Origin: a virus
Length of the DNA stretch: 59,486 nt
Strand: one strand, 5' to 3'
IMG/VR virus record: IMGVR_UViG_3300044765_000192
Location: 1-59,486 of that record
The position numbers and the translations under genes are program-made. Shown here piece after piece: positions 24,503 to 31,787 of this stretch (positions are counted from its first letter, which is position 1; each line of letters opens with the position of its first letter). Below the pieces are notes generated by a model. The model was not told the origin of the DNA and ran no database searches. It worked only from the letters and a program-made list of their open reading frames with translations.

Positions 24503-24596
24503 TCGTACAATAGAGGGAAACAAGAGGGCTGGTGATGTACCAGCACCCGCGGCATCGGGGATTTCTGTGAAGCGCTGAAAATCCAATGAAAAAGTG

Positions 24597-24625
24597 TTGA
24601 CAGCATTGTGTTTTTGTGGTACTAT
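24597..24625 (+). promoter_or_regulatory. Consensus promoter of the IscB omega RNA
   Basis: TTGACA (24597-24602), 17-base spacer, TACTAT (24620-24625). Transcription would start near 24632-24635, a few bases before the second arm of an 18-bp inverted repeat and about 25 bases before the conserved RNA scaffold. Confidence 0.75.
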
Positions 24626-24658
24626 TCAGACATCAAGAACGTACCACAAAAACACAAT
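24605..24658. repeat. Perfect 18-bp inverted repeat over the omega RNA promoter
   Basis: Arm 1 ATTGTGTTTTTGTGGTAC (24605-24622) overlaps the spacer and -10; arm 2 GTACCACAAAAACACAAT (24641-24658) is its exact reverse complement, 18-base spacer. Arm 2 occupies the place where the omega RNA guide is expected, directly 5' of the scaffold. Confidence 0.95.
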
Positions 24659-24927
24659 GGAGGTCAGGAACCCCACGCCTGAAGGGCGGGGGCTTGTGAG
24701 GAGCCGCAAGGTCTTTTCATCAGCCCACCTGACCAGACTCAGCCTGGAAACAGGCTACGTTAGGAGCGAAATAGGTATGTTGGGGTGCGAGGCCAGCCCC
24801 AACCTCTACGGGAACAGGTTAAACAGGTCTACAAGGGTTAAGCCAGTGCTTGTGACGCCAAACCGCTCCATAACATTGTCGAGGCCAACATTACCTGGGA
24901 AACCAGAGCGTCTGAAAGGACAAACTC
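24643..24927 (+). ncRNA. IscB omega RNA (guide plus scaffold)
   Basis: Region upstream of iscB with strong stems: ACCCCACGCC-TGAA-GGGCGGGGG (about 24670-24693), AGCCTGG-AAA-CAGGCT (about 24738), GTTGGGGT...AGCCCCAAC (about 24780-24803) and further pairings up to the start codon. In IscB systems the scaffold lies immediately 5' of the gene and the about 16-nt guide forms its 5' end. Exact 5' boundary is inferred. Confidence 0.75.
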
Positions 24928-26290
24928 TTGAGTCATGTTTTTGTCGTTGATACTCACAAACAACCGCTTGGTCCGGTTCATCCAGCCCGAGCAAGAAAGT
25001 TGCTTGATCAAAGGAAAGCGGCTGTCTATCGTAGATATCCATTTACGATCATCTTGAAGGTTGCCATTGACAATCCCGTGGCAGCCGATCTCAGGCTCAA
25101 GCTTGATCCAGGCTCAAAAACCACAGGGATAGCTGTGGTTTTTGATCAATCAGGAGAAGTGGTTTTTGCCGCCGAACTTTCCCACCGTGGGCACAAGATC
25201 AAAGAAAGTTTGGATGGCAGACGGGCCATCAGGAGATCGAGAAGGAACCGTCAAACGCGCTATAGGAAGGCTCGTTGGCACAACAGAAGAAGGAAAGAGG
25301 GATGGTTGCCTCCTTCACTTGAGAGTCGCATGACCAACATCCTCACCTGGGTGAAGAGACTCTCAAAGTTCTGCACGATCACGAGCATCAGCTTAGAGCT
25401 GGTCAGGTTCGATATGCAACTGATGGAAAATCCTGAAATATCGGGAGTCGAGTATCAGCAAGGAACACTTGCAGGATACGAAACCCGTGAGTACTTGCTG
25501 CAGAAGTGGGGACGAAAATGCACCTATTGTGGCAAGGAAAATCTTCCTCTCCAGATCGAGCATATCGTCCCACGTGCCAAAGGTGGTTCAAATCGCGTCT
25601 CGAACCTGTGTCTCTCGTGTGAGAAATGCAATCTTGCCAAAGGGACCAAGAGCATAGAGGAGTTTCTCAAGAAAAAGCCCGATCTCTTGAAGCGCATTCT
25701 GGCCCAGGCAAAGGCCCCACTCAAGGATGCTGCTGCTGTCAACACCACCAGATGGGAATTGTACAGACGATTGCAAACGTTGGGATGGCCTGTTGAATGT
25801 GGCTCAGGCGGGGTCACCAAATACAACCGAAGTCTGAGGGAACTTCCCAAGACGCATTGGTTAGATGCTGCATGTGTGGGCCAATCCACTCCCGAGACAC
25901 TTCAAATCAGGGGTGTGCAACCCCTCTTGATCACAGCCAATGGTCACGGGTGTCGTCAAATGTGCCGCATGAACCAGTACGGTTTCCCGCGTACAGGACC
26001 CAAAGCAGCCAAGTTCGTCAAAGGCTTCCAGACGGGGGATATGGTTAAGGCTCTCGTCACAAACGGAAAGAAGGTGGGAACGTATGCAGGACGAGTAGCA
26101 GTTCGTGCTACTGGCTCATTCAACATCACGACGGCAAAAGAAACCGTACAGGGAATTAGTTTCAAATATTGTCAGGTCATTCATCGCATGGATGGCTATA
26201 GTTACGGGCACGGGGACCCATCCCCTGCCCCAAACAAGGAACGCCTCTTTCCTCCCCATGCGTCAACGCAGGGGTCTCCAGAGGCGGAGG
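24659..26290 (+). mobile_element. IscB element (IS200/IS605-superfamily, no transposase)
   Basis: Left part begins with the omega RNA scaffold; right end carries a subterminal hairpin 26254-26274 (CCCC-A-TGCGT-CA-ACGCA-GGGG, with one bulged A), the type recognised by TnpA transposases. No tnpA gene is present, so movement would need a transposase in trans. Boundaries approximate. Confidence 0.7.
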
Positions 26291-26505
26291 TTTTGATGGA
26301 TGCAAAAAAATCATCATGTCCTTTCTGTCCAGATGGACACGAGCACCCCTGTACACATCCATGGGCGGTTTATATTGGCCCCCAACGAGATGGTGATGGA
26401 CAACCTACCCACCTTATCGTTTGTAAAACGGGACTGCAACACATGGCTGAGAGCGATGCTGAATGGTTGAGACAATTGATACGGAATGCAAGAAAGGAGC
26501 AATAA
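24928..26505 (+). CDS. iscB: IscB RNA-guided nuclease, with C-terminal fusion
   Basis: 525 residues from TTG 24928 (GAAAGGA upstream). PLMP domain (FVVDTHKQPLGPVHPARARK, residues 5-24), RuvC-I KLDPGSKTTGIAV with D60, Arg-rich bridge helix (98-122), RuvC-II SLELVRFD with E157, HNH with CTYC (199-202), IEHI H212 and CEKC (231-234), RuvC-III HWLDAACV with D313, and the C-terminal target-interaction domain ending at HRMDGYSYG (about 427). All catalytic residues are present, so it should cut double-stranded DNA guided by the omega RNA. Residues 457-525 (MDAKKSSCPFC...) appear to be a separate phage gene joined in frame downstream of the element. Confidence 0.93.
   Translation: MSHVFVVDTHKQPLGPVHPARARKLLDQRKAAVYRRYPFTIILKVAIDNPVAADLRLKLDPGSKTTGIAVVFDQSGEVVFAAELSHRGHKIKESLDGRRAIRRSRRNRQTRYRKARWHNRRRKEGWLPPSLESRMTNILTWVKRLSKFCTITSISLELVRFDMQLMENPEISGVEYQQGTLAGYETREYLLQKWGRKCTYCGKENLPLQIEHIVPRAKGGSNRVSNLCLSCEKCNLAKGTKSIEEFLKKKPDLLKRILAQAKAPLKDAAAVNTTRWELYRRLQTLGWPVECGSGGVTKYNRSLRELPKTHWLDAACVGQSTPETLQIRGVQPLLITANGHGCRQMCRMNQYGFPRTGPKAAKFVKGFQTGDMVKALVTNGKKVGTYAGRVAVRATGSFNITTAKETVQGISFKYCQVIHRMDGYSYGHGDPSPAPNKERLFPPHASTQGSPEAEVLMDAKKSSCPFCPDGHEHPCTHPWAVYIGPQRDGDGQPTHLIVCKTGLQHMAESDAEWLRQLIRNARKEQ
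26254..26274 (+). repeat. Right-end hairpin of the IscB element
   Basis: CCCC A TGCGT CA ACGCA GGGG: nine pairs with one bulged A and a 2-base loop, inside the C-terminal coding part of iscB. Matches the imperfect subterminal hairpins of IS200/IS605 ends. Confidence 0.7.
26296..26505 (+). CDS. Small Cys/His protein, read as fusion to IscB
   Basis: 69 residues if started at ATG 26296. Motif CPFCPDGHEHPCTHPW is a possible zinc site, then VYIGPQRDGDGQPTHLIVCKTGLQHMAESDAEWLRQLI. It overlaps the next gene region by operon spacing of 3 bp and probably existed before the IscB insertion; whether it is made alone or only as fusion is open. Confidence 0.55.
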   Translation: MDAKKSSCPFCPDGHEHPCTHPWAVYIGPQRDGDGQPTHLIVCKTGLQHMAESDAEWLRQLIRNARKEQ

Positions 26506-26508
26506 CCT

Positions 26509-26697
26509 ATGTGGAACCCATTCAAACGGTCCCGTGAGGACCGAGCACTTATCAAAGCCGTGGATCTGCTCAAGGCCAACGAAGACGCCATGAGTGCTAT
26601 GTTGGAGCTAGCGTTTCTTGAGGCTGAGCAGGCCAATGAAGGTCCGCTGCCTGCCGAAGAAGAGGAACAGGTTAGAAGATGGCCGGGAAGAGCGTGA
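26509..26697 (+). CDS. Small hypothetical protein
   Basis: 62 residues, MWNPFKRSREDRALIKAVDL then helical acidic sequence. RBS AAAGGAGCAATAACCT. Overlaps the following gene by 19 bp. Unknown. Confidence 0.5.
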   Translation: MWNPFKRSREDRALIKAVDLLKANEDAMSAMLELAFLEAEQANEGPLPAEEEEQVRRWPGRA

Positions 26698-26948
26698 CTG
26701 CAAAGAAGAGTCCTGCAAAGTCCGCCGCTTTGCAGGGCAATCAACGAGCCGTCAAATCAGAGAAAGTCAAGGAGCGCGGCTATGTCAAAGTCTCTCTCAA
26801 AGAGGAGCGCCGTGAGGGTCTGCGCCGGGCAATGTTTGCCGAGAAGCCCGACCACTGGCCTAATGACGATGAGGTCAGGGAAGAAGCTCGTCGCGTAGCC
26901 TACGCGGCTATCGATGCTCGTATTGAGCAAGCGAAATGTACCAAGTGA
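26679..26948 (+). CDS. Small basic protein
   Basis: 89 residues: Lys/Ala-rich N-terminus (MAGKSVTAKKSPAKSAALQG) resembling nucleic-acid-binding tails, then a helical acidic part (EKPDHWPNDDEVREEARRVAYAAID). Unknown. Confidence 0.5.
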   Translation: MAGKSVTAKKSPAKSAALQGNQRAVKSEKVKERGYVKVSLKEERREGLRRAMFAEKPDHWPNDDEVREEARRVAYAAIDARIEQAKCTK

Positions 26949-26951
26949 GGT

Positions 26952-27086
26952 ATGACGAAAAGTGAAAGACTCTCCAATGAGAGGGAAACGAGCCCAGCCA
27001 CAACGTCCACATCGCTAATATTCCAGGATAGAAAAGGGGGCCAGCTCAGAAACGGACTGGCTCCCTTGCAAGGGAGAAAACTGTGA
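26952..27086 (+). CDS. Small ORF, coupled to the zinc-ribbon gene
   Basis: 44 residues from ATG 26952 (GAGG four bases upstream), ending ...RNGLAPLQGRKL at a GTGA overlap with the next start. LAPLQG is encoded by the exact palindrome at 27063. Ser/Thr-rich, no motif, so it may be spurious. Confidence 0.38.
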   Translation: MTKSERLSNERETSPATTSTSLIFQDRKGGQLRNGLAPLQGRKL

Positions 27087-27208
27087 GCAAACCATTTGAA
27101 AAACGCTTCGTCTGCCCTCGTTGCGGCAGACCTGTCAAAAGAAAAAAAGTACTGCAATCGCAAGGCGGGTACGCAAGCTGCTTACGAAGCGCTATCATCG
27201 ACTTGTAA
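27083..27208 (+). CDS. Tiny zinc-ribbon protein
   Basis: 41 residues from GTG 27083, with AAGGGAG (right half of the palindrome) as ribosome binding site. VSKPFEKRFVCPRCGRPVKR has a CPRCG knuckle; a second Cys follows at YASC. It ends convergent with and overlapping the minus-strand gene 27182-27802. Confidence 0.5.
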   Translation: MSKPFEKRFVCPRCGRPVKRKKVLQSQGGYASCLRSAIIDL

Positions 27209-27802
27209 CTGATCTTCGCGAAACCACCCAGGGTCCAATCGTGTTTCTTCAAAAGATACCCCAACATACGATTCCCGCTCAGTCTTACGTCCCTGATCGA
27301 ACACGCACCAGTACTTTCCCGTCTCCGGGCTGATCTCATCAATATCCTCTATCGTGGCAGGCTCATTCACAATATTTTGGCCCTCATCCGTCACTAGCAC
27401 GCAATCGCCCACTTGAAACATATTCTCCTGCTTGGCTTCTGAAGCGCGTTTGTCGGCTATCTCAAACCATTCTGCTTCCGTGACGATCCGTAGTTGTGTG
27501 ATATCCGACTCAAACCGAGGAATGGAGCCATCCTCGCAATAGATGTACAAGTCGTGCCACTCATCAGCACTGCGGATAAAGAGCTTGCGTGCCGGTGCGC
27601 CGTCATCAGAATACCAGCAGAAGCCCTGGTCATCATCGTCTGGATGATGGAGCAGGCACACACCGTAGACAACACGGTGTAAGTAGTTGTGCATCGGTAT
27701 TACTACACCATCCACCGATTCAATGGCCTGTTTTGCCTGCTCGCTGACACCGCCGACCACTAACCAGTATTCTTGCCAGCCTTCGGTTTCTTCTTCGTCC
27801 AT
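27182..27802 (-). CDS. Hypothetical protein
   Basis: 206 residues, acidic, with Trp/Tyr-rich core (EYWLVVGGVSEQAKQAI, GFCWYSDDGAPARKLFIRS) and a C-terminal part FQVGDCVLVTDEGQ...IEDIDEISPETGKYWCVFDQG that looks like a small SH3-like barrel. It starts 3 bp after the next minus-strand gene. Unknown. Confidence 0.6.
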   Translation of the reverse strand: MDEEETEGWQEYWLVVGGVSEQAKQAIESVDGVVIPMHNYLHRVVYGVCLLHHPDDDDQGFCWYSDDGAPARKLFIRSADEWHDLYIYCEDGSIPRFESDITQLRIVTEAEWFEIADKRASEAKQENMFQVGDCVLVTDEGQNIVNEPATIEDIDEISPETGKYWCVFDQGRKTERESYVGVSFEETRLDPGWFREDQLQVDDSAS

Positions 27803-27805
27803 AGT

Positions 27806-28126
27806 TCAATTCCTTCTCGCTAATTCTGGAGCGGTCTCAGATGGACAATTTAGCGCATATCCAGAAGCATCAGAAGCAAGTGCCAATACCTCTTCTTGCA
27901 GCATAGCATTGATGATATTCCAGCGATGAAATATCTGCCATTTCTGCACATCAACACCCTCAACTGCTTCAACGAACTGCTGAATCCAAGCATCAAACAC
28001 TGCTGGAGGCGCGTCTTTTACGCTGTGTTTTTGCCCGTCCTCTGATTGGAACCACGTTTGCTTTAGATCGCTTAGCTTTAGGTATGGAACTTCCGGTTCC
28101 TGTTTTGATAAGTCCTGCTTGCTCAA
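27806..28126 (-). CDS. Hypothetical protein
   Basis: 106 residues, mainly helical (PAVFDAWIQQFVEAVEGVDV QKW...). Overlaps the end of the repetitive protein gene by about 130 bp in another frame. Unknown. Confidence 0.5.
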   Translation of the reverse strand: MSKQDLSKQEPEVPYLKLSDLKQTWFQSEDGQKHSVKDAPPAVFDAWIQQFVEAVEGVDVQKWQIFHRWNIINAMLQEEVLALASDASGYALNCPSETAPELARRN

Positions 28127-28937
28127 GTAACTGTCTCCTTTCCGGTAATTTCACATGATGCCTATAAGCATATCGCTGGCGTTCCGACACATAGTCTGGA
28201 AGCTCGCCATATTGGAGATACCAGTCCAATATTTCATCGATTTGTGCTGCTGTATGCCTCCTTCCTAATCCGTTATAGACCTTTAACTTTTTGATAGCCT
28301 TACCAGAAGCTTTTTTTTCTGATTGAGAAGCTTTTTCTTCCGGCTTATGCTCAGATTGAGCCGGTTTTGTTGCTTCAGGTTGCGGCTTATTTGCTTCCGA
28401 ATTTGGCTGTTTCTGCACTTCATTGCCGGAAGCTTTTTCTTCCACTGGTGCAGGCGATTGAACTTCCGATTTTACTTCCGGTAGTGGCTCTTTTTTATTC
28501 GGCTGTGGCTCCGGTTTTATCTCCACCGGAGGCGTTGTTCGATCTGATTGCACCTCGCTTTCTGGGCGGCGCTCAGGCGGCATATAGACGTACGTTTTTT
28601 CAATAATGTGTTCCGGCGGGGGAGTGGGCTGTCTGTCCACTGGTACAATTTTCTCAACAGGCTTCTCAATGATTTTCTCAACAATCTGTACTATGGGCTT
28701 TTCAACTTCTACAATACGCTCTACAGGTTTCTCAATAACAACTGACTGCAAAGGGTCTGTGTGTCGTTCGCCCACCCCTTGCAAGGGTGGTTCAGGCTGC
28801 GTTTCCGGCTCGCGTGTCGGAATGTCGGCTATCTCCCTTGCAAGGGTGGGCGATAGCGGTCTGTTGACCCGCTCAGGCACATTGTGTAGCGGTTTGGGTA
28901 AGGCCGGATAGTCCTCATTGACTTCCGGCGACTGCAT
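27993..28937 (-). CDS. Pro/Glu/Lys-rich repetitive protein with C-terminal helical domain
   Basis: 314 residues. Residues 65-105 form a VEKPVEKIVE-type repeat, followed by a long Pro/Glu/Lys/Gln-rich stalk; the last 100 residues are compact and basic (KLKVYNGLGRRHTAAQIDEI then LDWYLQYGELPDYVSERQRY), possibly HTH-like DNA binding. Two exact CCCTTGCAAGGG copies lie inside the gene, one read PPLQG. It follows the four-helix membrane gene, suggesting a membrane-tethered complex. Confidence 0.62.
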   Translation of the reverse strand: MQSPEVNEDYPALPKPLHNVPERVNRPLSPTLAREIADIPTREPETQPEPPLQGVGERHTDPLQSVVIEKPVERIVEVEKPIVQIVEKIIEKPVEKIVPVDRQPTPPPEHIIEKTYVYMPPERRPESEVQSDRTTPPVEIKPEPQPNKKEPLPEVKSEVQSPAPVEEKASGNEVQKQPNSEANKPQPEATKPAQSEHKPEEKASQSEKKASGKAIKKLKVYNGLGRRHTAAQIDEILDWYLQYGELPDYVSERQRYAYRHHVKLPERRQLLEQAGLIKTGTGSSIPKAKRSKANVVPIRGRAKTQRKRRASSSV

Positions 28938-28945
28938 CGGTTGCG

Positions 28946-29731
28946 CTACAGGTTCTGGCTTCTCTGTTTGGCCTGTTGGTCCAGAGAAGCCGGTACTAAA
29001 GGGCGTCGGGCAGCAATGCGCTTTTGCTTGCGTTCTTGGAGCTTCTGACGTTCTGCTGATTCGATCATCTCCTGCTCTTGCTGTGCCTGCGCATAATAAT
29101 CGGTTATGGCTGTCGGGTCGTCATTTAGCAGCCTGGTTCGTAGCGCTGGATTCATTTCCTTCACAGCTACTTCCAGATCATCCGTTTCCAGGGCTTCGAC
29201 ATACTGACGCACTTTTGCCAGTCGCCGATCCCGCGGCGTATGCTCCAACACGTGCAAGAGTGGCCCGAGCACCGGCGGGAGCAGGATAAGAATAACGAAG
29301 AAGGCCAACAGCGAGGTTTCGCCACGAGCTGCAAAGTACGCCGCACGAAAACCGAGCGTGGTAAAGTCCAGCAGGATAATCCCGATGAAGAGTAACCACA
29401 CCATGACTACTGGCCAGCGGCTAGTTCCATACTCATCACAGTAAGCTTTCGCATCCTCTAGGCTATCAACGAAGCCTGAGAACGTCCACAGCCCACCCAG
29501 GACAAAACACATGCCGACGGCAACGCTGGCGAGCAGCGCAATAAACGGCGCAAGCGGAGAAAGAATGGTTCCGGCCAGCATGTTGGCCGCCACAATAACC
29601 ACGCTCTGGTCAACCAAAAAAGCTGCGTTGACGCCGAGCATAAATTCGATGGCTAGCGTAAAGAGGCCAACTACATAGTAAGCGAATCCGTGGCGTTTAC
29701 GTGCCTTTTTGGTGGCTCTTCGAGAAAACAT
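28946..29731 (-). CDS. Four-helix membrane protein with cytoplasmic tail
   Basis: 261 residues from ATG 29731 (AAAGGATCAG upstream); the frame to 29806 lacks a binding site. A basic N-terminus (MFSRRATKKARKRHG), about four to five membrane helices (16-160), then a helical cytoplasmic tail (RRLAKVRQYVEALETDDLEVAV...). It is first of a minus-strand set with the repetitive protein. Role unknown; exclusion or DNA-membrane attachment are possibilities. Confidence 0.62.
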   Translation of the reverse strand: MFSRRATKKARKRHGFAYYVVGLFTLAIEFMLGVNAAFLVDQSVVIVAANMLAGTILSPLAPFIALLASVAVGMCFVLGGLWTFSGFVDSLEDAKAYCDEYGTSRWPVVMVWLLFIGIILLDFTTLGFRAAYFAARGETSLLAFFVILILLPPVLGPLLHVLEHTPRDRRLAKVRQYVEALETDDLEVAVKEMNPALRTRLLNDDPTAITDYYAQAQQEQEMIESAERQKLQERKQKRIAARRPLVPASLDQQAKQRSQNL

Positions 29732-29904
29732 AAAACCTGATCCTTTCTGTCTCTGGACGTATACCGGACCAGGCTGTACAATAGCCGTAGCCCTGGCAAT
29801 GCCCACACATTGATTGGGGTTAGCTGGTTAGCGCGTGCCTTTAACACCGCTAGCCAGCGGACGCAACACCCTTGCAAGGGTGCGCCTGCTCATCCTCTTC
29901 TCCA

Positions 29905-31023
29905 TTACAAATCATTCAGCTCATCCAAAACAGACGGCGCGCCGTGCCTAGCCTCACTCTGCAAAATGCTTCTCAGGTACGTTTCTGTGGTGGCAACACA
30001 AGTATGCCGAAGCAGCATACTTAACGTCTTGATGTCTTTCGTCTTTCGCCAGAACCGCACGGCAAAGGTATGACGAAATGTGTGCGGGCTACACCGCACT
30101 CCTTCGATGCCTGCCCAGCGCCCCAGGCGTTTCACAATCTGGTACAAGCCAGAAGGTGTCAGTGGCTGAGCATAGCGGCTCACAAAGAGTGGCGCATTCT
30201 TTATTGCCTGCTGTTCTGCCTGCTTCTGTTGTCGCGCTGGCAACTTCTGATGTAGCTGCTTCAAGGCATATTCAACAGTTGGCTCGCGAAACTGGCGAAT
30301 ATATTTAGAGATCGCCCGCCGGGCCTGATCGCCGATGCCAACCTCACCATATTTGCCGCCCTTACCTTCAATCTTAATATATGAATCTTTCGCGTCTAGG
30401 CACACATCGCCGATGGAAGACCTAACTAGTTCCTCTTCGCGAATACCACTATCTAAGAGCAATGATAAAATAGCTCTATCGCGTATCTGAAGATGTTCAC
30501 TTTCCTCCTGTTTGCATGCCTCAAACAAGGCTTCAATCTGCTCGTCAGAGAATATTTCAATGATCTCCTGCTGAATTTTTGGCTTCTTGATACGCTGAAT
30601 CGTGATAGCCTGAACCTGCTGACAATACTCATCGTCGAGTAGGCACCAATTGAGGAAAGCTTTGATGCACTTTACATATGTGGCCAACGTCCAGCTAGCC
30701 AGTTCCTCTCGTTCTGCCCGACTCGGCTTGTGTGTCTCCTTGAGATGTTCTAGGAAGCAATACACGACCTGGTCGTTGATCTCATGTAGAGCAATGCCTG
30801 CGTCAGATTCAATTGCTTCCCAGGACCTATCTCTATTCTGGACGAGTGCATGTCTGCTACACCACTCTGCAAAGACGCCAAGAAAATGACGGTAGTTGGA
30901 CTGCGTCGCCTTACGCAGGCGCTTAAACGTGGTGGTCGCCAGATAGTCGGCAAGCGCTTCTTGCACCGGAACCGCAGGCGGCTCGTCTCGCTTCTTAACA
31001 GCGCGAATATTCTTCTTTGGCAT
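29905..31023 (-). CDS. int: Tyrosine recombinase (integrase)
   Basis: 372 residues from ATG 31023 (AAAGGGAAC upstream). N-terminal SAM-like core-binding domain (VQEALADYLATTTFKRLRKATQSNY...). Catalytic domain with Arg in LLDSGIREEELV, Lys in GKGGKYGEV, H-x-x-R in SPHTFRHTFA, His in LRHTCVATTETYL and Tyr at the end of that motif. It integrates at the tRNA-Arg-derived sequence directly upstream of the gene. Confidence 0.93.
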   Translation of the reverse strand: MPKKNIRAVKKRDEPPAVPVQEALADYLATTTFKRLRKATQSNYRHFLGVFAEWCSRHALVQNRDRSWEAIESDAGIALHEINDQVVYCFLEHLKETHKPSRAEREELASWTLATYVKCIKAFLNWCLLDDEYCQQVQAITIQRIKKPKIQQEIIEIFSDEQIEALFEACKQEESEHLQIRDRAILSLLLDSGIREEELVRSSIGDVCLDAKDSYIKIEGKGGKYGEVGIGDQARRAISKYIRQFREPTVEYALKQLHQKLPARQQKQAEQQAIKNAPLFVSRYAQPLTPSGLYQIVKRLGRWAGIEGVRCSPHTFRHTFAVRFWRKTKDIKTLSMLLRHTCVATTETYLRSILQSEARHGAPSVLDELNDL

Positions 31024-31106
31024 GTTCCCTTTCATACTCCCTTGCAAGGGAGTGTCTCTCTTTCCTGAAATGCCGATAAACCAAGGCTGCAAGCCGATTG
31101 GCTAAC

Positions 31107-31160
31107 GCGCTTCCCTGCGGAGGAAGAAGTCGGAGGTTCGAATCCTCTCAGCAACGCCCA
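31107..31160 (+). tRNA. tRNA-Arg(GCG) 3' half: attachment core
   Basis: GCGCTTCC, loop CTGCGGA (anticodon GCG), GGAAG, AAGTC, T-arm GGAGG-TTCGAAT-CCTCT, acceptor CAGCAAC, G, CCCA. The sequence 5' of it does not pair with the acceptor, so only the 3' half is present, as expected for attP or attR of a tRNA-targeting integrase. It lies just behind the int start. Confidence 0.8.
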
Positions 31161-31163
31161 TAA

Positions 31164-31206
31164 TAAAAACGACTCTGCGGTGCATATCGTGCCGTAGAGC
31201 CGTTTT
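31164..31206. terminator. Bidirectional terminator-like hairpin in the attachment region
   Basis: AAAAACG-A-CTCTGCGG, loop, CCGTAGAG-C-CGTTTTT. A-tract and T-tract on both sides. It follows the tRNA 3' half as a tRNA terminator would. Confidence 0.7.
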
Positions 31207-31265
31207 TCATTTTCAGACAGAGGAAGTGCTCCGTCTCTGAAGGGAACCGCTCTCACGTCCAAAAA

Positions 31266-31296
31266 GGAAGCGCTCTATCCACTGAGCTACAGCAAC
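31266..31296 (-). tRNA. tRNA-Arg 5' half in inverted orientation
   Basis: Minus strand GTTGCTG-TA-GCTC-AGTGGATA-GAGC-G-CTTCC: acceptor, D-arm and 5' anticodon stem. It pairs perfectly with the acceptor and anticodon stem of the 3' half at 31107-31160 (GTTGCTG/CAGCAAC; CTTCC/GGAAG). After CTTCC it continues TTTTTGGACG, which is not tRNA. Together the halves make a canonical 73-nt tRNA-Arg, but they point in opposite directions. Confidence 0.75.
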
Positions 31297-31478
31297 TTGT
31301 TGATCTCTTCGACGCCAATAGGATAGCAGATTACAGGGCGGCGGCGCCAGTGTTCAGAGGCAAAATTCTCTTGCAAGGGGTGCCTGAAGCAGAATCTTAA
31401 TAATTTTTTAACTGCCTGGCAAGGGTGAAAGGTAGTACTTTTAGGCGGTACTATTCAAATTAACATTTGCATTTTTAG

Positions 31479-31683
31479 GTAACGCTCGTAACAGGGGTAA
31501 CATCAGTAACGGGGGTAATGACGGTAACACCCTGAGTTTGCTGCGTATGGGTGTCAGCGTTACCGCACTGTGCAAGCGTTACCTTGGAGTGAAAAGCATG
31601 GTAACGGCGCTTAGTCCAGGTGCAGAGCCGATTGAGCAGGCTAGCGTTACCGCGTTACCACCGTTACCCCACTGTGCAGGTAA
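31479..31683 (+). repeat. GGTAACG-rich repeat, copy B
   Basis: At least nine GTAACG/CGTTAC motifs. 31558-31611 is identical to copy A (inverted). The order of CGTTACC boxes around AAAGCATGGTAACGG is also seen, diverged, in the helicase gene (copy C). Non-coding here. Confidence 0.85.
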
Positions 31684-31751
31684 TTTTTAGGGGCTGGTAC
31701 TTGTGGGTGGTAGTAGGACTTTTGAGCTAAAACACACGCCACTCCAGGGCC

Positions 31752-31780
31752 TTGCAAGGGGCTTCCCTGTCTGCTACCAT
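31752..31780 (+). promoter_or_regulatory. Promoter with palindrome-borne -35
   Basis: TTGCAA (31752-31757, part of a CCTTGCAAGG palindrome), 17-base spacer, TGC-TACCAT (31775-31780). The predicted start coincides with ATG 31788, so the mRNA would be leaderless. Confidence 0.6.
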
Positions 31781-31787
31781 GGCTGTC

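Noticed and set aside
24086-24586. 166-residue minus-strand frame upstream of IscB
   Set aside because: No binding site; composition looks random, and it overlaps the plus-strand gene 24296-24502 and a coding remnant in the other direction.
24643-26505. Cas9 or TnpB instead of IscB
   Set aside because: PLMP start, HNH between RuvC-II and RuvC-III, length near 450 without the fusion, and upstream rather than downstream RNA scaffold fit IscB; no CRISPR array is present.
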